From Bugula neritina (Eukaryota; Bryozoa; Gymnolaemata; Cheilostomatida; Bugulidae), in assembly GCA_964035545.1 (NCBI GenBank), contig OZ037771.1:1240001-1304000 (forward strand): a stretch of 64,000 nucleotides of DNA, given 5' to 3'. The notes below the pieces were generated by a model. The model had not been told where the DNA came from. It made no database searches and saw nothing but the letters and a program-made list of their open reading frames with translations. Below, piece after piece: positions 1 to 11,384 of this stretch. Both the position numbers and the translations under genes were made by a program. Every line of letters begins with the position of its first letter. Position 1 is the stretch's first letter.

Positions 1-551
1 TAGTAAATTTTTAGCTTATACATTTAGAAAATATTAGTATGATTATGTGCTTTTCATGGTCATTGCTTTCACACCTACACGGCTGTGGTCATGTGATCAA
101 GCAATGGTCATTGCTAAACCTCAGAGAGTTTATAGCGGCAAAACACATTGAGTGAAATTGAATTGAATAGATCCTTAGCTTATAGTAGTTGGCTGATTTC
201 TCTTCTGAAAAGCTGGGCTTGATTGTAGTGAGATATAGACATTTTCAACTTATACCAGGAATGTGATGTCTGTGATGCTTTCATACTTTCATAACTTTAA
301 AAGAGGAAATGCTCTCATCTTTTGAATACTAGTGTTCATAAACTCCATATTGTGCTCATAAACTGAGGTAGTTGTAGTAATGGAAAAATTGGAAAAAGCC
401 TGTGTTCTAGATTAGAAATGTAGCAAAAGAAGTTATGTTATGCTCAACACCAAAATTTATAAAGAAATTCAAAGAACTTGGGCTATCTCAATTTCTCCAC
501 TGCTGTACCTAAATTCATAAACTGTACCTTTTGATGTATATTGTCATACAG

Positions 552-3500
552 GGGTATGGAGAAATAGCCATTGGTATAGGTTCCACTATTGGTCCAGCTC
601 TTGGAAGTCTTTTATATAGGGTAATAAACATTTTATTCTAATTGAATATAAAACAAACTTTTGATACTTTGTAGTAAGGTTGCAGTTGTTAACTGAATTA
701 AATTGCCATTGAATGCTGACAACAGATGTAATAGAGGCAGGCTTTTGGTCTGTGAAAGATATCTCAACACCATGTCAGAAGATGTAGATAAAACTGTTGT
801 TTGCGTGGTTCAAGTCGACACAGAAAACTACTAAATAATAAACAGCAAATGATAAACTAAATAATGGTAGTTTGCTGTTGTTTACAAATGTTATGATATG
901 CTGAGGTCTATGCCTAGCCTGTATGGCTCACTTAGAAACTTTATCTACAATAAATGACAAGTAATTTATTAGCAATTAGTGAAAGTGTTGTTTACTGATA
1001 TTATGTTGCTGTATAAATGGATATATAGGCCTACTATTGCTTACATTTTATTAAGGGAAATATATTACAATCAAATTATTTTATAAAATATCAATTACAT
1101 TGAGTATCAGTAGGCCTATTGAGTGAAAATTCAAACTATAAATAATTATACTTGCTATTTAACCTGTAAATATTCTTACTATTTAAAAGTTTGAATCCTA
1201 AATCTTGTAGCTTGGTGGATTCATGACCGTGTTTGGCGGGATTGGAGGACTAATAATACTAGTATTTCTAGTATCTTGGTACCTTTTGCCTGCGGAAAGT
1301 GAGTTTTTATTGGATTTTTGTGATGTAACCTATCGATGAATCTAACTTCAAGTTTGTAATTTGCATGCAGGCTGGCATTCTATGTTTTTGTTTTATACCT
1401 ATATGCTCTTTATTTAAACAAATTAAAGTGAAATGACCAACTCAAAACATCATTATAGTGCTGTCTGCAAAATCTCAATTCTTAACCTCTCCTTCCAGGG
1501 TAACTTATCTGTTGAAGGTCACACAAACAAAGAGGATGAGAAAGCAAACTGGACACTTAAAGAGATCCTAACACACCCTAATGTCTTACTCTCTGTGATT
1601 CTGATAACTTTCTTTGGAATGTTGTGTACCATGAACAACCCTATTCTAGAGCCAGAACTACGCTCTAAAGTATGAGATTTGGGATCTTCTAGTAAACTAG
1701 TGCACATTGTTATACAGGATTATGTTCTGGGCCATGTTGAAAGTCAAATGACCAGCACAAGTCATTTTCTAATAGTTGAATAGAAAAGAATGTGTTTTTC
1801 ATGAAAATAGTCAGAGTAAGTTATTATTGTCAGAGTAGGTTAGTATTGTCAGAGTAAGTTATTATTGTCAGAGTAGGTTAGTATTGTCAGAGTAGGTTAG
1901 TATTGTCAGAGTAAGCTAGTATTGTCAGAGTAAGTTAGTATTGTCAGAGTAAGCTAGTATTGTCAGAGTAAGTTAGTATTGTCAGAGTAAGTTAGTATTG
2001 TCAGAGTAAGTTAGTATTGTCAGAGTAGGTTAGTATTGTCAGAGTAAGTTAGTATTGTCAGAGTAAGTTAGTATTGTCAGAGTAAGTTAGTATTGTCAGA
2101 GTAAGTTAGTATTGTCAGAGTAAGTTAGTATTGTCAGAGTAAGTTAGTATTGTCAGAGTAAGTTAGTATTGTCAGAGTAAGTTAATATTGTCAGAGTAAG
2201 TTAGTATTGTCAGAGTAAGTTAGTATTGTCAGAGTAAGTTAGTATTGTCAGAGTAAGTTAGTATTGTCAGAGTAAGTTAATATTGTCAGAGTAGGTTAAT
2301 AATCTAGAGAAAGCTATTTTATAGTTTGGTAATACTGGTAGAAGTTACTGAAAACTCTTAGCATTGCTTCATGTCTCTATCTAATCTGAGTTTTAAATAG
2401 TCAAGGGAGAGAACTCCTCAAATCGGAAACTTTTTATTGGCAATATAATTTGTAATTTTATTTACAGTTTGGCCTGTCACAAGACCTCAGCTCGTTAGTA
2501 TTTCTCACTGTTCCAGTTTTCTACTTGATATCTGCACCAATCGCTACAAACTTCCGGAAAAAGTTTGTAAGTATCAAGATTTCCCTGAAGATCTTAATGT
2601 TTAGATATCCATGCAGTTCTGTGGGCTCTGGTTATTGTACTAATCGCAGTGTCTAGCCTTGGTTTCTTTAGAACCTTAAAAGAAACTTGGTCTTAATTTT
2701 TCTTTTCTATTTGTTTTAATGCAAATTTTGCAGCTGTTTCATTCACTTTAATCCAATCCTGCAATAAAAGTTGCAGCTAAAAAAGCATTGATTACTATAC
2801 ATGATATACTATCTATAGTCTATACAGTTACAAGCTTTGTGATACATTTTACACGACTATAATTTTACAAACTACTATGCTGCTTTGGTATTAAATATTT
2901 TAAGATGTATTGTTAACCAAATTTACTAGCTTTCCTAAGCCAATAATTTTTTTTTGCAGAAAAACTTTGATAACCTGTACTGCACTACAATAAACTTTGT
3001 TCTGGCTGCGGTAGTCTACTTGTTGATGGGACCATCACCCTTGTTTGTCCACCTAAAGAGGTACAGTAGTCTGTATCCTTATTCATATCAATTAACTGGT
3101 TACTATACACATAGTACATACAAACTAGATGGTTACTATACACATAGTACATACAAACTAGATGGTTACTATGGTAACACACTAGCATAGTCTTAGGTTA
3201 CAGGAGCTTAGCCTGTGAGCTGTTGATTCATCAGATGTTTCCTGTGGATGCAAGTCACAAGATAAAGCAAACCACGCTGCTTGCTAGCAGTTAGCTGTGG
3301 GTTGCTGTGGAATCTGCTAGAACAACACGTGTTGGAAGTTGTTTACCCTTAGATGGAGTTGCTGAACGTTCTTCCTTATCACTAAATCAAAAACAAACCC
3401 TCCCACCATAAATATATTGCTGGGGAGTTTTTATATTATTGAGTTGTTAAAATTTTACAGACCTCTGTGGTTGTTGATAGTCACCTTGGGCCTTCAAGCA

Positions 3501-4090
3501 TTCTTGGCTGAGGCGGGAGTTATCTTCACCCTAGAGCTAGCCTTCATTCCTATGAACACGTGAGGAATAGACATTATATAATATATATATATATTCATAA
3601 TACGTACCAGAATACAATTACATCCCACATGATATCATCATCTTGCTAATAAGCAAACTATTTGCAGAGGAAGTGGACCAACAAGGGAGATGAATACTGC
3701 AACACAAGCCTTAGTTTCTGGTATTTGGTTGACTACCTTTGCTTTCGGGTGAGTTATAGCTCAGTTTCTCAACAAGTAAATTCACTTTTCACGTAGACCC
3801 AACAAACCCACTCTGATTCTAATATATTTCAATGCTTGCATCTCAAGCATTATATATAAATTTAGGCTTTCTTTTCAATTTTCACACTAAACCTTTCTTT
3901 CTGTAGAGAGTTCCTTTCACCAATACTGTCTGGCATGTTCATAGAAAAGATGAGTTATGGGTGGACAACTACAATATATGGAGTCATGTGTCTAGTACTA
4001 GCTGTAATAGTATTACTCATACAACTCTATAGAATTATTAGAAACCATTATGGAAAATTGGACTCTGAAAATAAACCTCTCCTAAATTAA
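552..4090 (+). CDS. MFS transporter, SLC18B1-like, copy A (5' end outside window)
   Basis: Major facilitator transporter of the SLC18B1-like group, probably in vesicle or plasma membrane; polyamine or other organic cation export is a family-level guess. Visible coding exons are 552-620, 1211-1298, 1518-1669, 2468-2566, 2960-3060, 3461-3559, 3668-3748 and 3907-4090. They correspond to exons 4-11 of the complete copies and give 290 C-terminal residues. The first visible exon carries the TM5 antiporter-type motif (G-x-G-x-T-I-G-P-A-L-G), and each later exon holds about one membrane helix. The tail ends in an acidic and dileucine-like NKPLLN. Exon 6 must use the acceptor at 1516-1517: the upstream CAG at 1497-1499 would bring in an in-frame stop. 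Exons 1-3 lie before position 1. No frameshift is seen. Confidence 0.82.
1810..2300. repeat. 19-bp minisatellite in intron 6 of copy A
   Basis: About 26 tandem copies of GTCAGAGTAAGTTAGTATT. Most units contain GTAAGT, a perfect metazoan 5' splice donor core, and a TTAG. It sits between the exons ending at 1669 and starting at 2468. Copies B-E lack it. Confidence 0.95.
3098..3174. repeat. 33-bp tandem repeat in intron 8 of copy A
   Basis: A little over two copies of a 33-bp unit beginning GGTTACTATACACATAGTAC. It lies just downstream of the exon ending at 3060. Confidence 0.85.
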
Positions 4091-4823
4091 AAAAGTATTG
4101 CGTTTAAAGATCTTTAGCTATGAACAATGTTCACAGTATATGTTTGTTGCTTTATGTATAAGCTGCTGTATGCTGTTATAATTTACTAAGTGGATATAAA
4201 CAGTAAAACAAGAGCATGTTTGTGTAAAAATCTTTCTTTATTTTTAAACAATATGGGAGGATTTCTGTCATTTAAGAACAATACTTTCAAGAGAAATAAC
4301 TCCCAATGCTACTCGTGTATAATAGGTATAGTGCCAGAAATATTATTTCTCAAAATATGACTTTTGCAAAGTATAATAAGTTTGTAGATGCTAACAATAA
4401 GATAACAATTTACAAAATGTTTTTATTATTCTATTATTATTTTAAAAAATAAAAAGTTTTTTTTCCTTTTATTATTTTACCAATACAAGTCTGCATGTTG
4501 CATCATCCTAAATTAAATTTGAAAATTGACGCTTAGGGCAATTTTCAGACAAAACTAATTGATTGTTTTTATTTCATCTTGAGAACTTTTTGCTTGCTAT
4601 CCACCACAAGTACGCATAACAACAACAAAATATAGAATATAATATTAAATAATATATATAGACATAGGATACAGCATAATATTCTATAATGAATAGCATA
4701 ATATCATATAATTATCAACATACAACTGAAAAACCTTTAAGCAATTTATACATGGAGTCATTTAGTTGGTGTAGTCAAGCATCTTTATAAAAATAACGAT
4801 AGAAAACTTTAAACTGTCCACAG

Positions 4824-4905
<82 letters not shown>

Positions 4906-5174
4906 TTTACAAAAAATATATCATTTAACATTCATTCTGCGTTTAAAGTTGAGTTGAAAGAAGCAACAGCACAAAAAGCCAAACCATGCAGTTCTAACAA
5001 GCCTTCCATTGCCAACATAATATAAACTGTTCAACTATTCAAAATGAGAGTAACCTGCCAAAACATTTTCAGTAGTATAAGTCTTTCACTATTCTCATCT
5101 TATATTCAGCATCAGGGCACCAGCTGCCCTCAGAAAACTAGAATTGTTATCGCAGCTCAGTAGCAATATATGAG
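4091..5174. other. Spacer between copies A and B
   Basis: This holds the 3' flank of copy A and the upstream region of copy B. An AATAAA lies near 4448, far from the stop, so the true poly(A) site is uncertain. A long (TA)n tract occupies about 4827-4903. No further coding signal is seen on either strand. Confidence 0.6.
4827..4903. repeat. (TA)n dinucleotide tract
   Basis: About 38 uninterrupted TA dinucleotides in the spacer between copies A and B. Confidence 0.95.
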
Positions 5175-5370
5175 CATGATGTGACCACAACCAGATAGTT
5201 CTGCTTACATCTACCACCAGCTTTCTTATTGGCAGCTTTAAACTTGATACCTTAGTTAGCAGTTTAGAGAGAGGGAGTCAACTGACCTACTATTTGTTAA
5301 GCTTTGATCTACTTAGTTTAGATTTTACTTACATTGATAGCTACCAGTAAAAAGAGGTGTACGCGTAAGG
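5175..5370 (+). promoter_or_regulatory. Putative promoter and 5' untranslated exon of copy B
   Basis: This block is closely matched upstream of copy C (10978-11172) and in part copy D (16523-16681). It holds a shared core GTGACCACAACCAGATAG, an ATTGG (inverted CCAAT) and a purine tract, and ends at an apparent donor, AAGG|GTAAGT, at 5370/5371. The matching acceptor is TTACTGCAG at 5571-5579, one base before the ATG. The untranslated exon boundary is supported by conservation of this splice pair in the copies; the transcription start is unknown. Confidence 0.5.
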
Positions 5371-5580
5371 GTAAGTTAGCAAATTCAGCTTTATTCTATT
5401 GAATGCAGATGTTTATGATTTATAGATAAGCTTTAGAATTGAGATATTTCTATACATTCATATCCAGTTTGTAATTCATAATAACAATAGACTTGGTACC
5501 TGTCTCTTATATATACTGTGTAACTGTTTTGTGTAGATACAGGGTGGTTTTATATACTTTGTTGGCTTATTTACTGCAGG

Positions 5581-8500
5581 ATGGAGAAAGACAACTCCTG
5601 TAGTACAAGTGCAGCAGAAAATGGTGTGAGTCATAAATCATTTGATGGTGAAGAGAAGAAAAAGAAACCGTTTACTAAAGAGCAAAAGTTAATCTTTTTT
5701 GTTGCATTTATTTCGGATCTCTTTGCATTTTCATCTGTATCACTTCCTGCACCATTTTTACCTGCAGTGGTGAGTAGTTTTTACCTACTGCAATAATTTT
5801 GGACTGTATATTAGCTAAAAGAACTATAAATATTTTTACGGCTTGATCTTTAGTATGTTGACTATAATTTTTATTGCTTATTCTCAATAGATAGAGGATA
5901 TATAGATTTGTTATAATGTTTCATTAGATAAGCACAATAACTTATAACACCACTCAATCTTTGTAACTTAGAAGATTAGTTCTCTTAAAATGATAAATTG
6001 AATAAAACATACAATAGATAGTATTACGTTTTATGGCTTCTTACCAAAGTGAAACCTTGGAATGCTGACTTAGGTTTAGTAAGATAACTGAAACACTGCT
6101 AGTATAAAATAAAGTAGATTGTCAATCTCTCTACTCCTAACTAATTACACATTTATATTACAGGATGAACAGCACAACATCTCCTCTGATGTAACAGGAT
6201 GGATACTAGGAATATACTCTCTGGTTCAACTAGTCATGTTTCCAGTCTTTGGAAAGTTTGTAAGTGATGCGGTCTAGTGAAAGAGAATGTTATGCTTCAT
6301 CATAGAGACCTTAGCTTATGGAAAGATCAACTCTTGTCCTGCTTTTAATCTCTGAAAGACAAATTAGTTTTATACAATTATTCATTTAATAATTATTTTT
6401 ATTTTCATTTAATTTTTAAATTTGCACCATTAATCCTTGTTGATTTTACTGTTACTGTTGTAGATATCTCGCATTGGTGTTAGACGAACCCTTCTATGTG
6501 GACAGATCACTTGTGGAGTATTTCTGGTAGCATTTGGTCTACTAGAATATCTCCCAGTACCAGATCCTACAGACAACTCTATCGATGTGACTTACTTAGT
6601 TCTAGCTATAGTCTTGCGTATTCTACAAGCTCTGGGAGCATCCGCTTTTGCTACGGCGGCCATGACACTTTTGACGTCTGCATTTCCAGATGACACTGTC
6701 GTCATGTTGGTGAGAATTTTTCTATCAAATTTTATGTACCGGATAATATTTGTATAATAATTTGTTTTTATATCAAGTTGTAATGATACAGGGTTATGGA
6801 GAGGTGGCTATTGGATTAGGTCTGACTATTGGACCAGCTCTTGGAAGTCTTCTATACAAGGTGAGATTCAGGTAAATTACTCTTGTTTCTGCTGTAGTTT
6901 TGTAGCTTTACATTACATTACCTTACTCCCGGTTCGACTTGGGTTCAAAACTTTTTATATATGGAAGTCAAGTAAGACTCCAAGTCTGTTGACTGTGTGT
7001 TCTGAGCTTTTTCATAAAAGCTATCCTAGTATGTTAAAAGCTGAGAACTTCTAGTTGAATTTGACTGTCTGGAAACTTGTAGATTTGCATTTTTTATTTT
7101 CTGTTTCATTTTAGCTTGGCGGATTTATGACGGTATTTGGTGGGATTGGTGGACTGATTCTGTTAATCTTTGTGATATCTTTCTTCATTTTACCTGCAGA
7201 TAGTAAGTCTATATTAAGTATTTTACCTGCAGATAGTAAGTCTATATTAAGTATTTTACCTGCGAATAGTAAGTCTATATTAAGTATTTTACCTGCAGAT
7301 AGGAAGTTTATATAATAAGTATTTTACCTGCAGATAATAAGTTTATTTAATAGTTGGTTCACCTACAAACAAAGTTTGAACATTGTGCATTTTGCTTACA
7401 GAAAGTGTGTACAGCTTTTACCTGCTGAGTGCTTGTTATTTTGCTCAACGTACCATTCAACTGTGATGAACCATTTGGCGGTATTGCATGGCTTTTTCCT
7501 TTATTAAATTTGCCATTTTAAACTCAAAATTCAGCTAGTGCATGAGTTTGGATTGAAATATTTTATTTTATTTTCTGTATTATTAGAAAACAGAATCCAT
7601 GATATAAAAGAACTTATCATTATTTTACAATATTATTACGAATGTTGTTAAAAATGCTGGTGAATTTTAATTTTTGACTTTCTGTTTGTTAAATTAATCT
7701 TTTTCCAGAATACCTAGAACTATGAGCTACCTTTAACTAAAGTGAAAAATTTGATGTACACATTTTAATATACTGACAACTCACGTAGGTTGTGCAAGTA
7801 TAAAACTATTGTTTATTTTAAGATTACGATAAGAAGGAGGACCAGAAAGCAAACTGGACACTTAAAGAGATCCTAACACACCCCAATGTCTTACTCTCTG
7901 TGATTTTGATCATCTTTATTGGAATGTCTTGTAACATGAACAACCCCATTCTGGAGCCAGAGTTGAGGGACAAGGTATATATGAATGCAGACTATAACCA
8001 CAGACTTACCGATACATGTTTTACTATCATCTCTCACACCCACAGGTTCTGATTGAGTTTGGTCTGATTGTCTTGCAGTTTGGTCTCTCTCAAGTCTACA
8101 GTTCCCTGGTATTCCTTGTCTTCCCAGTCTTCTACTTAATAACTGCTCCATTTGCTTTCAGTTTTCGCAAAAGATGTGTATGTATATTAACCTACATTCT
8201 TATTAACCTACTTTTTTGTTGTTGAACTCCTTTCTTGTGGACCTACTTTTTGACCTACTTTTTTAGGGACCTAGCTTTTTGCTGACCAATAATTTTGTGG
8301 CAACAAATTTATAATAGAACTTATTTAAAACAGAGAGCTATCAAAGTTTGCTTGGTGGTATAATAGGTTTGTTCAATAACAAAATTCAATTTATTTAACA
8401 CAATAACTATTTAGTTGAAGTTATATGAGCAATAGCAGCAGAAATACACACAGTCAGCAACACAGATACAGATACAGAAGTGTATTCAATATGGCTGCTG

Positions 8501-9995
8501 ATAGACTTGCTTCTATTTGATACATTCACTCACTAAGTTAAGTTGTGAAAGGGAAATTATTTTATTTTACCTGAAGGTGCACTTTGCACATTATTGTGTT
8601 ATTTAAACATTATAATAATGTTGTAGCAAGTATTTGACATTCTGTACTGCATGGTCATAGATTTCCTTCTGGGAGCAGTGGCTTTCACTCTCATGGGTCC
8701 GTCACCTTTGTTTACTGGATTACAAAGGTGAAGGTCATTCAATAATATGTGATTAAAGACAATTTTAATAATTTCAGTAACTAAGTTGTATTGTACTAAA
8801 ACATGGTGATTACTTACAGGCCCTTGTGGCTGATGATTGTAGCCATTGCTATTCAAGCTGTCTTTGCTGAATCTGGAATTATCTTCACTTTAGAGCTGGC
8901 TTTTATTCCCATGGATAGGTAAGTGTTATCAGTTCAAAGATGTTTCAAAATTGAATCTCTCTTTATTGCACAATACTGTTGCCATAGTTACACACAATAC
9001 TGTTGCCATAGTTACACACAATACTGTTGCCATAGTTACACACAATACTGTTGCCATAGTTACACACAATACTGTTGCCATAGTTACACACAATACTGTT
9101 GCCATAGTTACACACAATACTGTGGTCATAGTTACACACAATACTGTTGTCATAGTTACACACAATGACATTTTTACAGAGAAAGTAAGCGAGTGAAGGA
9201 GATGAACACTGCAACACAAGCGTTGATATCCGGTATTTGGTTGACTACGTTTGCTTTTGGGTGAGCATCTTTCTCACTGGAATATATATATCAAATATCA
9301 TCTTGTCTATAAAATATTTCAAGATATGTTTAATTATATTGAAACTTTGTCTAAGTATGATAGTTTCACATTAACAATTTTTTTATCAAAACTTGATGGT
9401 AAAAGTATTCTTAAAAACTGACAAATATTTGCAGCTACTAAAGATTTTTGCTAAGTAGAAGTGTGTAAAAATAATATAATATGGCACAACCATTTTGAAT
9501 TTTGAGCTGATGTAAATATTGATAATGAATTTTACAATACAGATAATTTGTGAAAATTCAATATAACTTTTGATTCTGATATGTTACACAACTAAAAAAT
9601 AAACTTTTTTATTAATAAATAAACATGTTAATTGAAATTTGGTAATAAATTCTAGCTGCAACGTAATATAATAATAATAATATTATATTATTTTTATATT
9701 ATAATAGTATTTGAAAGGGCAGGCATCTGTTGTTTGTAAATAGTAATTAGCTAAAAGTTTGCTAGTTTTGCTCATGACGTTTGCTTGTGTTTCCCCAAGA
9801 CAATACATCTCTCCGGTGATCTCTGGTGCCTTAGCAGTGAAGCTAAGCTATGGGTGGACAACTACGAGTTACGCCGCAATGTGCCTGGCAGTTGCTGTGA
9901 CTGTGCTGCTGGTTAAAGTCAGCAGGATTGTCTCAACTCTTATAAGGAGCTCATGGCAGCGTAAAGATGCCGAAAGTGAGGTTCTTCTACATTAA
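5581..9995 (+). CDS. MFS transporter, SLC18B1-like, copy B (complete)
   Basis: Twelve-helix major facilitator transporter of the SLC18B1-like group (vertebrate SLC18B1 is a vesicular polyamine transporter; substrate here is inferred only). Exons: 5581-5769, 6164-6259, 6464-6709, 6792-6860, 7115-7202, 7823-7974, 8079-8177, 8627-8727, 8820-8918, 9180-9260, 9800-9995; 471 residues. The N-terminus is charged (EEKKKK near residue 24), then TM1 with LPAPFLP. The loop after TM2 is the MFS motif A region (GKF at 93-95, then ISRIGVRR at 96-103), split by intron 2. Exon 4 has the TM5 motif GLTIGPALG. A hydrophilic central loop (DKKEDQKANW) opens exon 6. Copy B is the outlier: exon 10 reads ESKRVKEM where the others have GSG-type residues, and exon 11 differs from the near-identical A, C, D and E versions. 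Poly(A) signals AATAAA lie at 10101 and 10131. Confidence 0.85.
7176..7345. repeat. 33-bp minisatellite copying the exon-5 donor of copy B
   Basis: Four to five tandem units of the form TTTTACCTGCAGATAGTAAG plus an AT-rich remainder. The first unit spans the genuine exon 5 end (…CCTGCAGATA at 7202) and its GTAAGT donor, so the following units are potential duplicate 5' splice sites at 33-bp spacing. They stay open in frame until about 7315. Confidence 0.9.
8967..9166. repeat. 22-bp minisatellite in intron 9 of copy B
   Basis: About nine copies of CACAATACTGTTGCCATAGT with TA, ending 14 bp before the exon starting at 9180. Some late units change GCC to GTC. It is open on both strands only because the unit lacks stops. 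Confidence 0.95.
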
Positions 9996-10977
9996 GCTTT
10001 TAGCTCAAATTATATGAAATGCATGTTTTTTGTAACGTTTTTTGAATTCATGTTATTTGCATTAACGTCTCTTGTTATTTTGAAGCCTTTTGTATAGTTT
10101 AATAAATTTTCTTCTCCACATTTTATAGTGAATAAAGCTTTATAAGATTTGGAATTTTTTGTCCACAAACCTCCATTTTAGGTGTTGACCAATCACAGTC
10201 TTTGTTCCATTATTTGAATTGTCGGGTAACTTGTTATTATAAAGAGGGATATCAGAACTTGATTGTGTTCTAAACATAACAAATTTATAATGTGCAAAAC
10301 AGATATTTCTAAGAATCTCATTTAAATATTAAATTACTTATTCAATTACCAAAAAGCAGTTACACTTGAAAGATAAAACTGTTCGCTAAAATCATCAAAA
10401 TAATGTAAATCTCATGTATTTACGGAAGTGAGTATAAAGAATCTAGCTCCACAGTTCCATGTTATGTGCTTGGTACACATTACTTTCAAAACTTCATGTG
10501 TGGTTAGTGATCAATAATGAAGCAAGCTTTCTAAACAATATATTATAAACAAAAAGCTAACAACCAAGAAAGCTATTCAAAACAAACACGATGCTCTAAG
10601 TTGGAACAGTTTGAACCTTTTTGATTGACTTGGCATTGACTAGGTTACTCACTTGCGCAGTGGACTTAATAGTGGGGTTCCGGGGCTATGCTATTTAAAA
10701 GTATTTTAGAAACACATCAAGACTAAAAATTTATTCATCCTGCATTAGCAGAATCTAAGACAAGCAAGCACACAAGTCTAGCTTCCATGCATTAGGCACT
10801 CTCCATCTTAGTCACAGAGTTGTGTAAACTTAAAGAAGAAGGGGGGGGGGTACAGAAGATTGTTGTATTGTTGTTCACTATCCTGCTCTCTCAACTATAT
10901 TCTAATGTGCTATTCAGCATTTCACTGGTTCTCACTAGAAAACACTAGAATCAGTTTCACCATACAGCTTACCCATG
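9996..10977. other. Spacer between copies B and C
   Basis: This holds the copy B 3' flank with AATAAA at 10101-10106 and 10131-10136, then AT-rich DNA with a run of ten G near 10842. No coding signal was found. Similarity to the copy D upstream region begins near 10935. Confidence 0.6.
10101..10136 (+). terminator. Polyadenylation signals of copy B
   Basis: Two AATAAA hexamers, 106 and 136 bp after the stop codon at 9995, with T-rich sequence around them. Confidence 0.6.
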
Positions 10978-11172
10978 TAAACATGTGACCACAACCAGAT
11001 AGTTCTGCTTGTATCTACCACCAGTTTTTTTATTGGCAGCTTTAAACTTGATACCTTAGTTAGCAGTTTAGAGAGAGAGAGTCAACTAAATTCCTATTTG
11101 ATAAGCTTTGATCTACTTAGTTTAGATTTCACTTACATTGATAGCTACCAGTAAAAAAAGGTGTACGTAAGG
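10978..11172 (+). promoter_or_regulatory. Putative promoter and 5' untranslated exon of copy C
   Basis: Closely matches 5175-5370 of copy B, including GTGACCACAACCAGATAG, the leader-like block and the donor AAGG|GTAAGT at 11172/11173. The acceptor is TTTACTGCAG ending at 11383, one base before the ATG. Confidence 0.5.
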
Positions 11173-11384
11173 GTAAGTTAGCAAATTCAGCTTTATTCTA
11201 TTGAATGTAGATGTTTATGATTTATATAGATAAGCTTTAGAGTTGAGATATTTCTATACATTCATATCCGGTTTGTAATTCATAATAACAATAGACATGG
11301 TACCTGTATGTAATATATACTTAATATCTGATTGTGTGTAGATACAGGGTGGTTTATATACTTTGTTAGCTTATTTACTGCAGG

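Noticed and set aside
1498-1517. Acceptor CAG at 1497-1499 for exon 6 of copy A, which would suggest a pseudogene
   Set aside because: It would introduce an in-frame stop, but the GAAG acceptor at 1514-1517 matches the position used in copies C and E and keeps the frame.
8967-9166. CRISPR-like regular repeat
   Set aside because: Units are directly tandem with no unique spacers, in an intron of a eukaryotic gene; it is a minisatellite.
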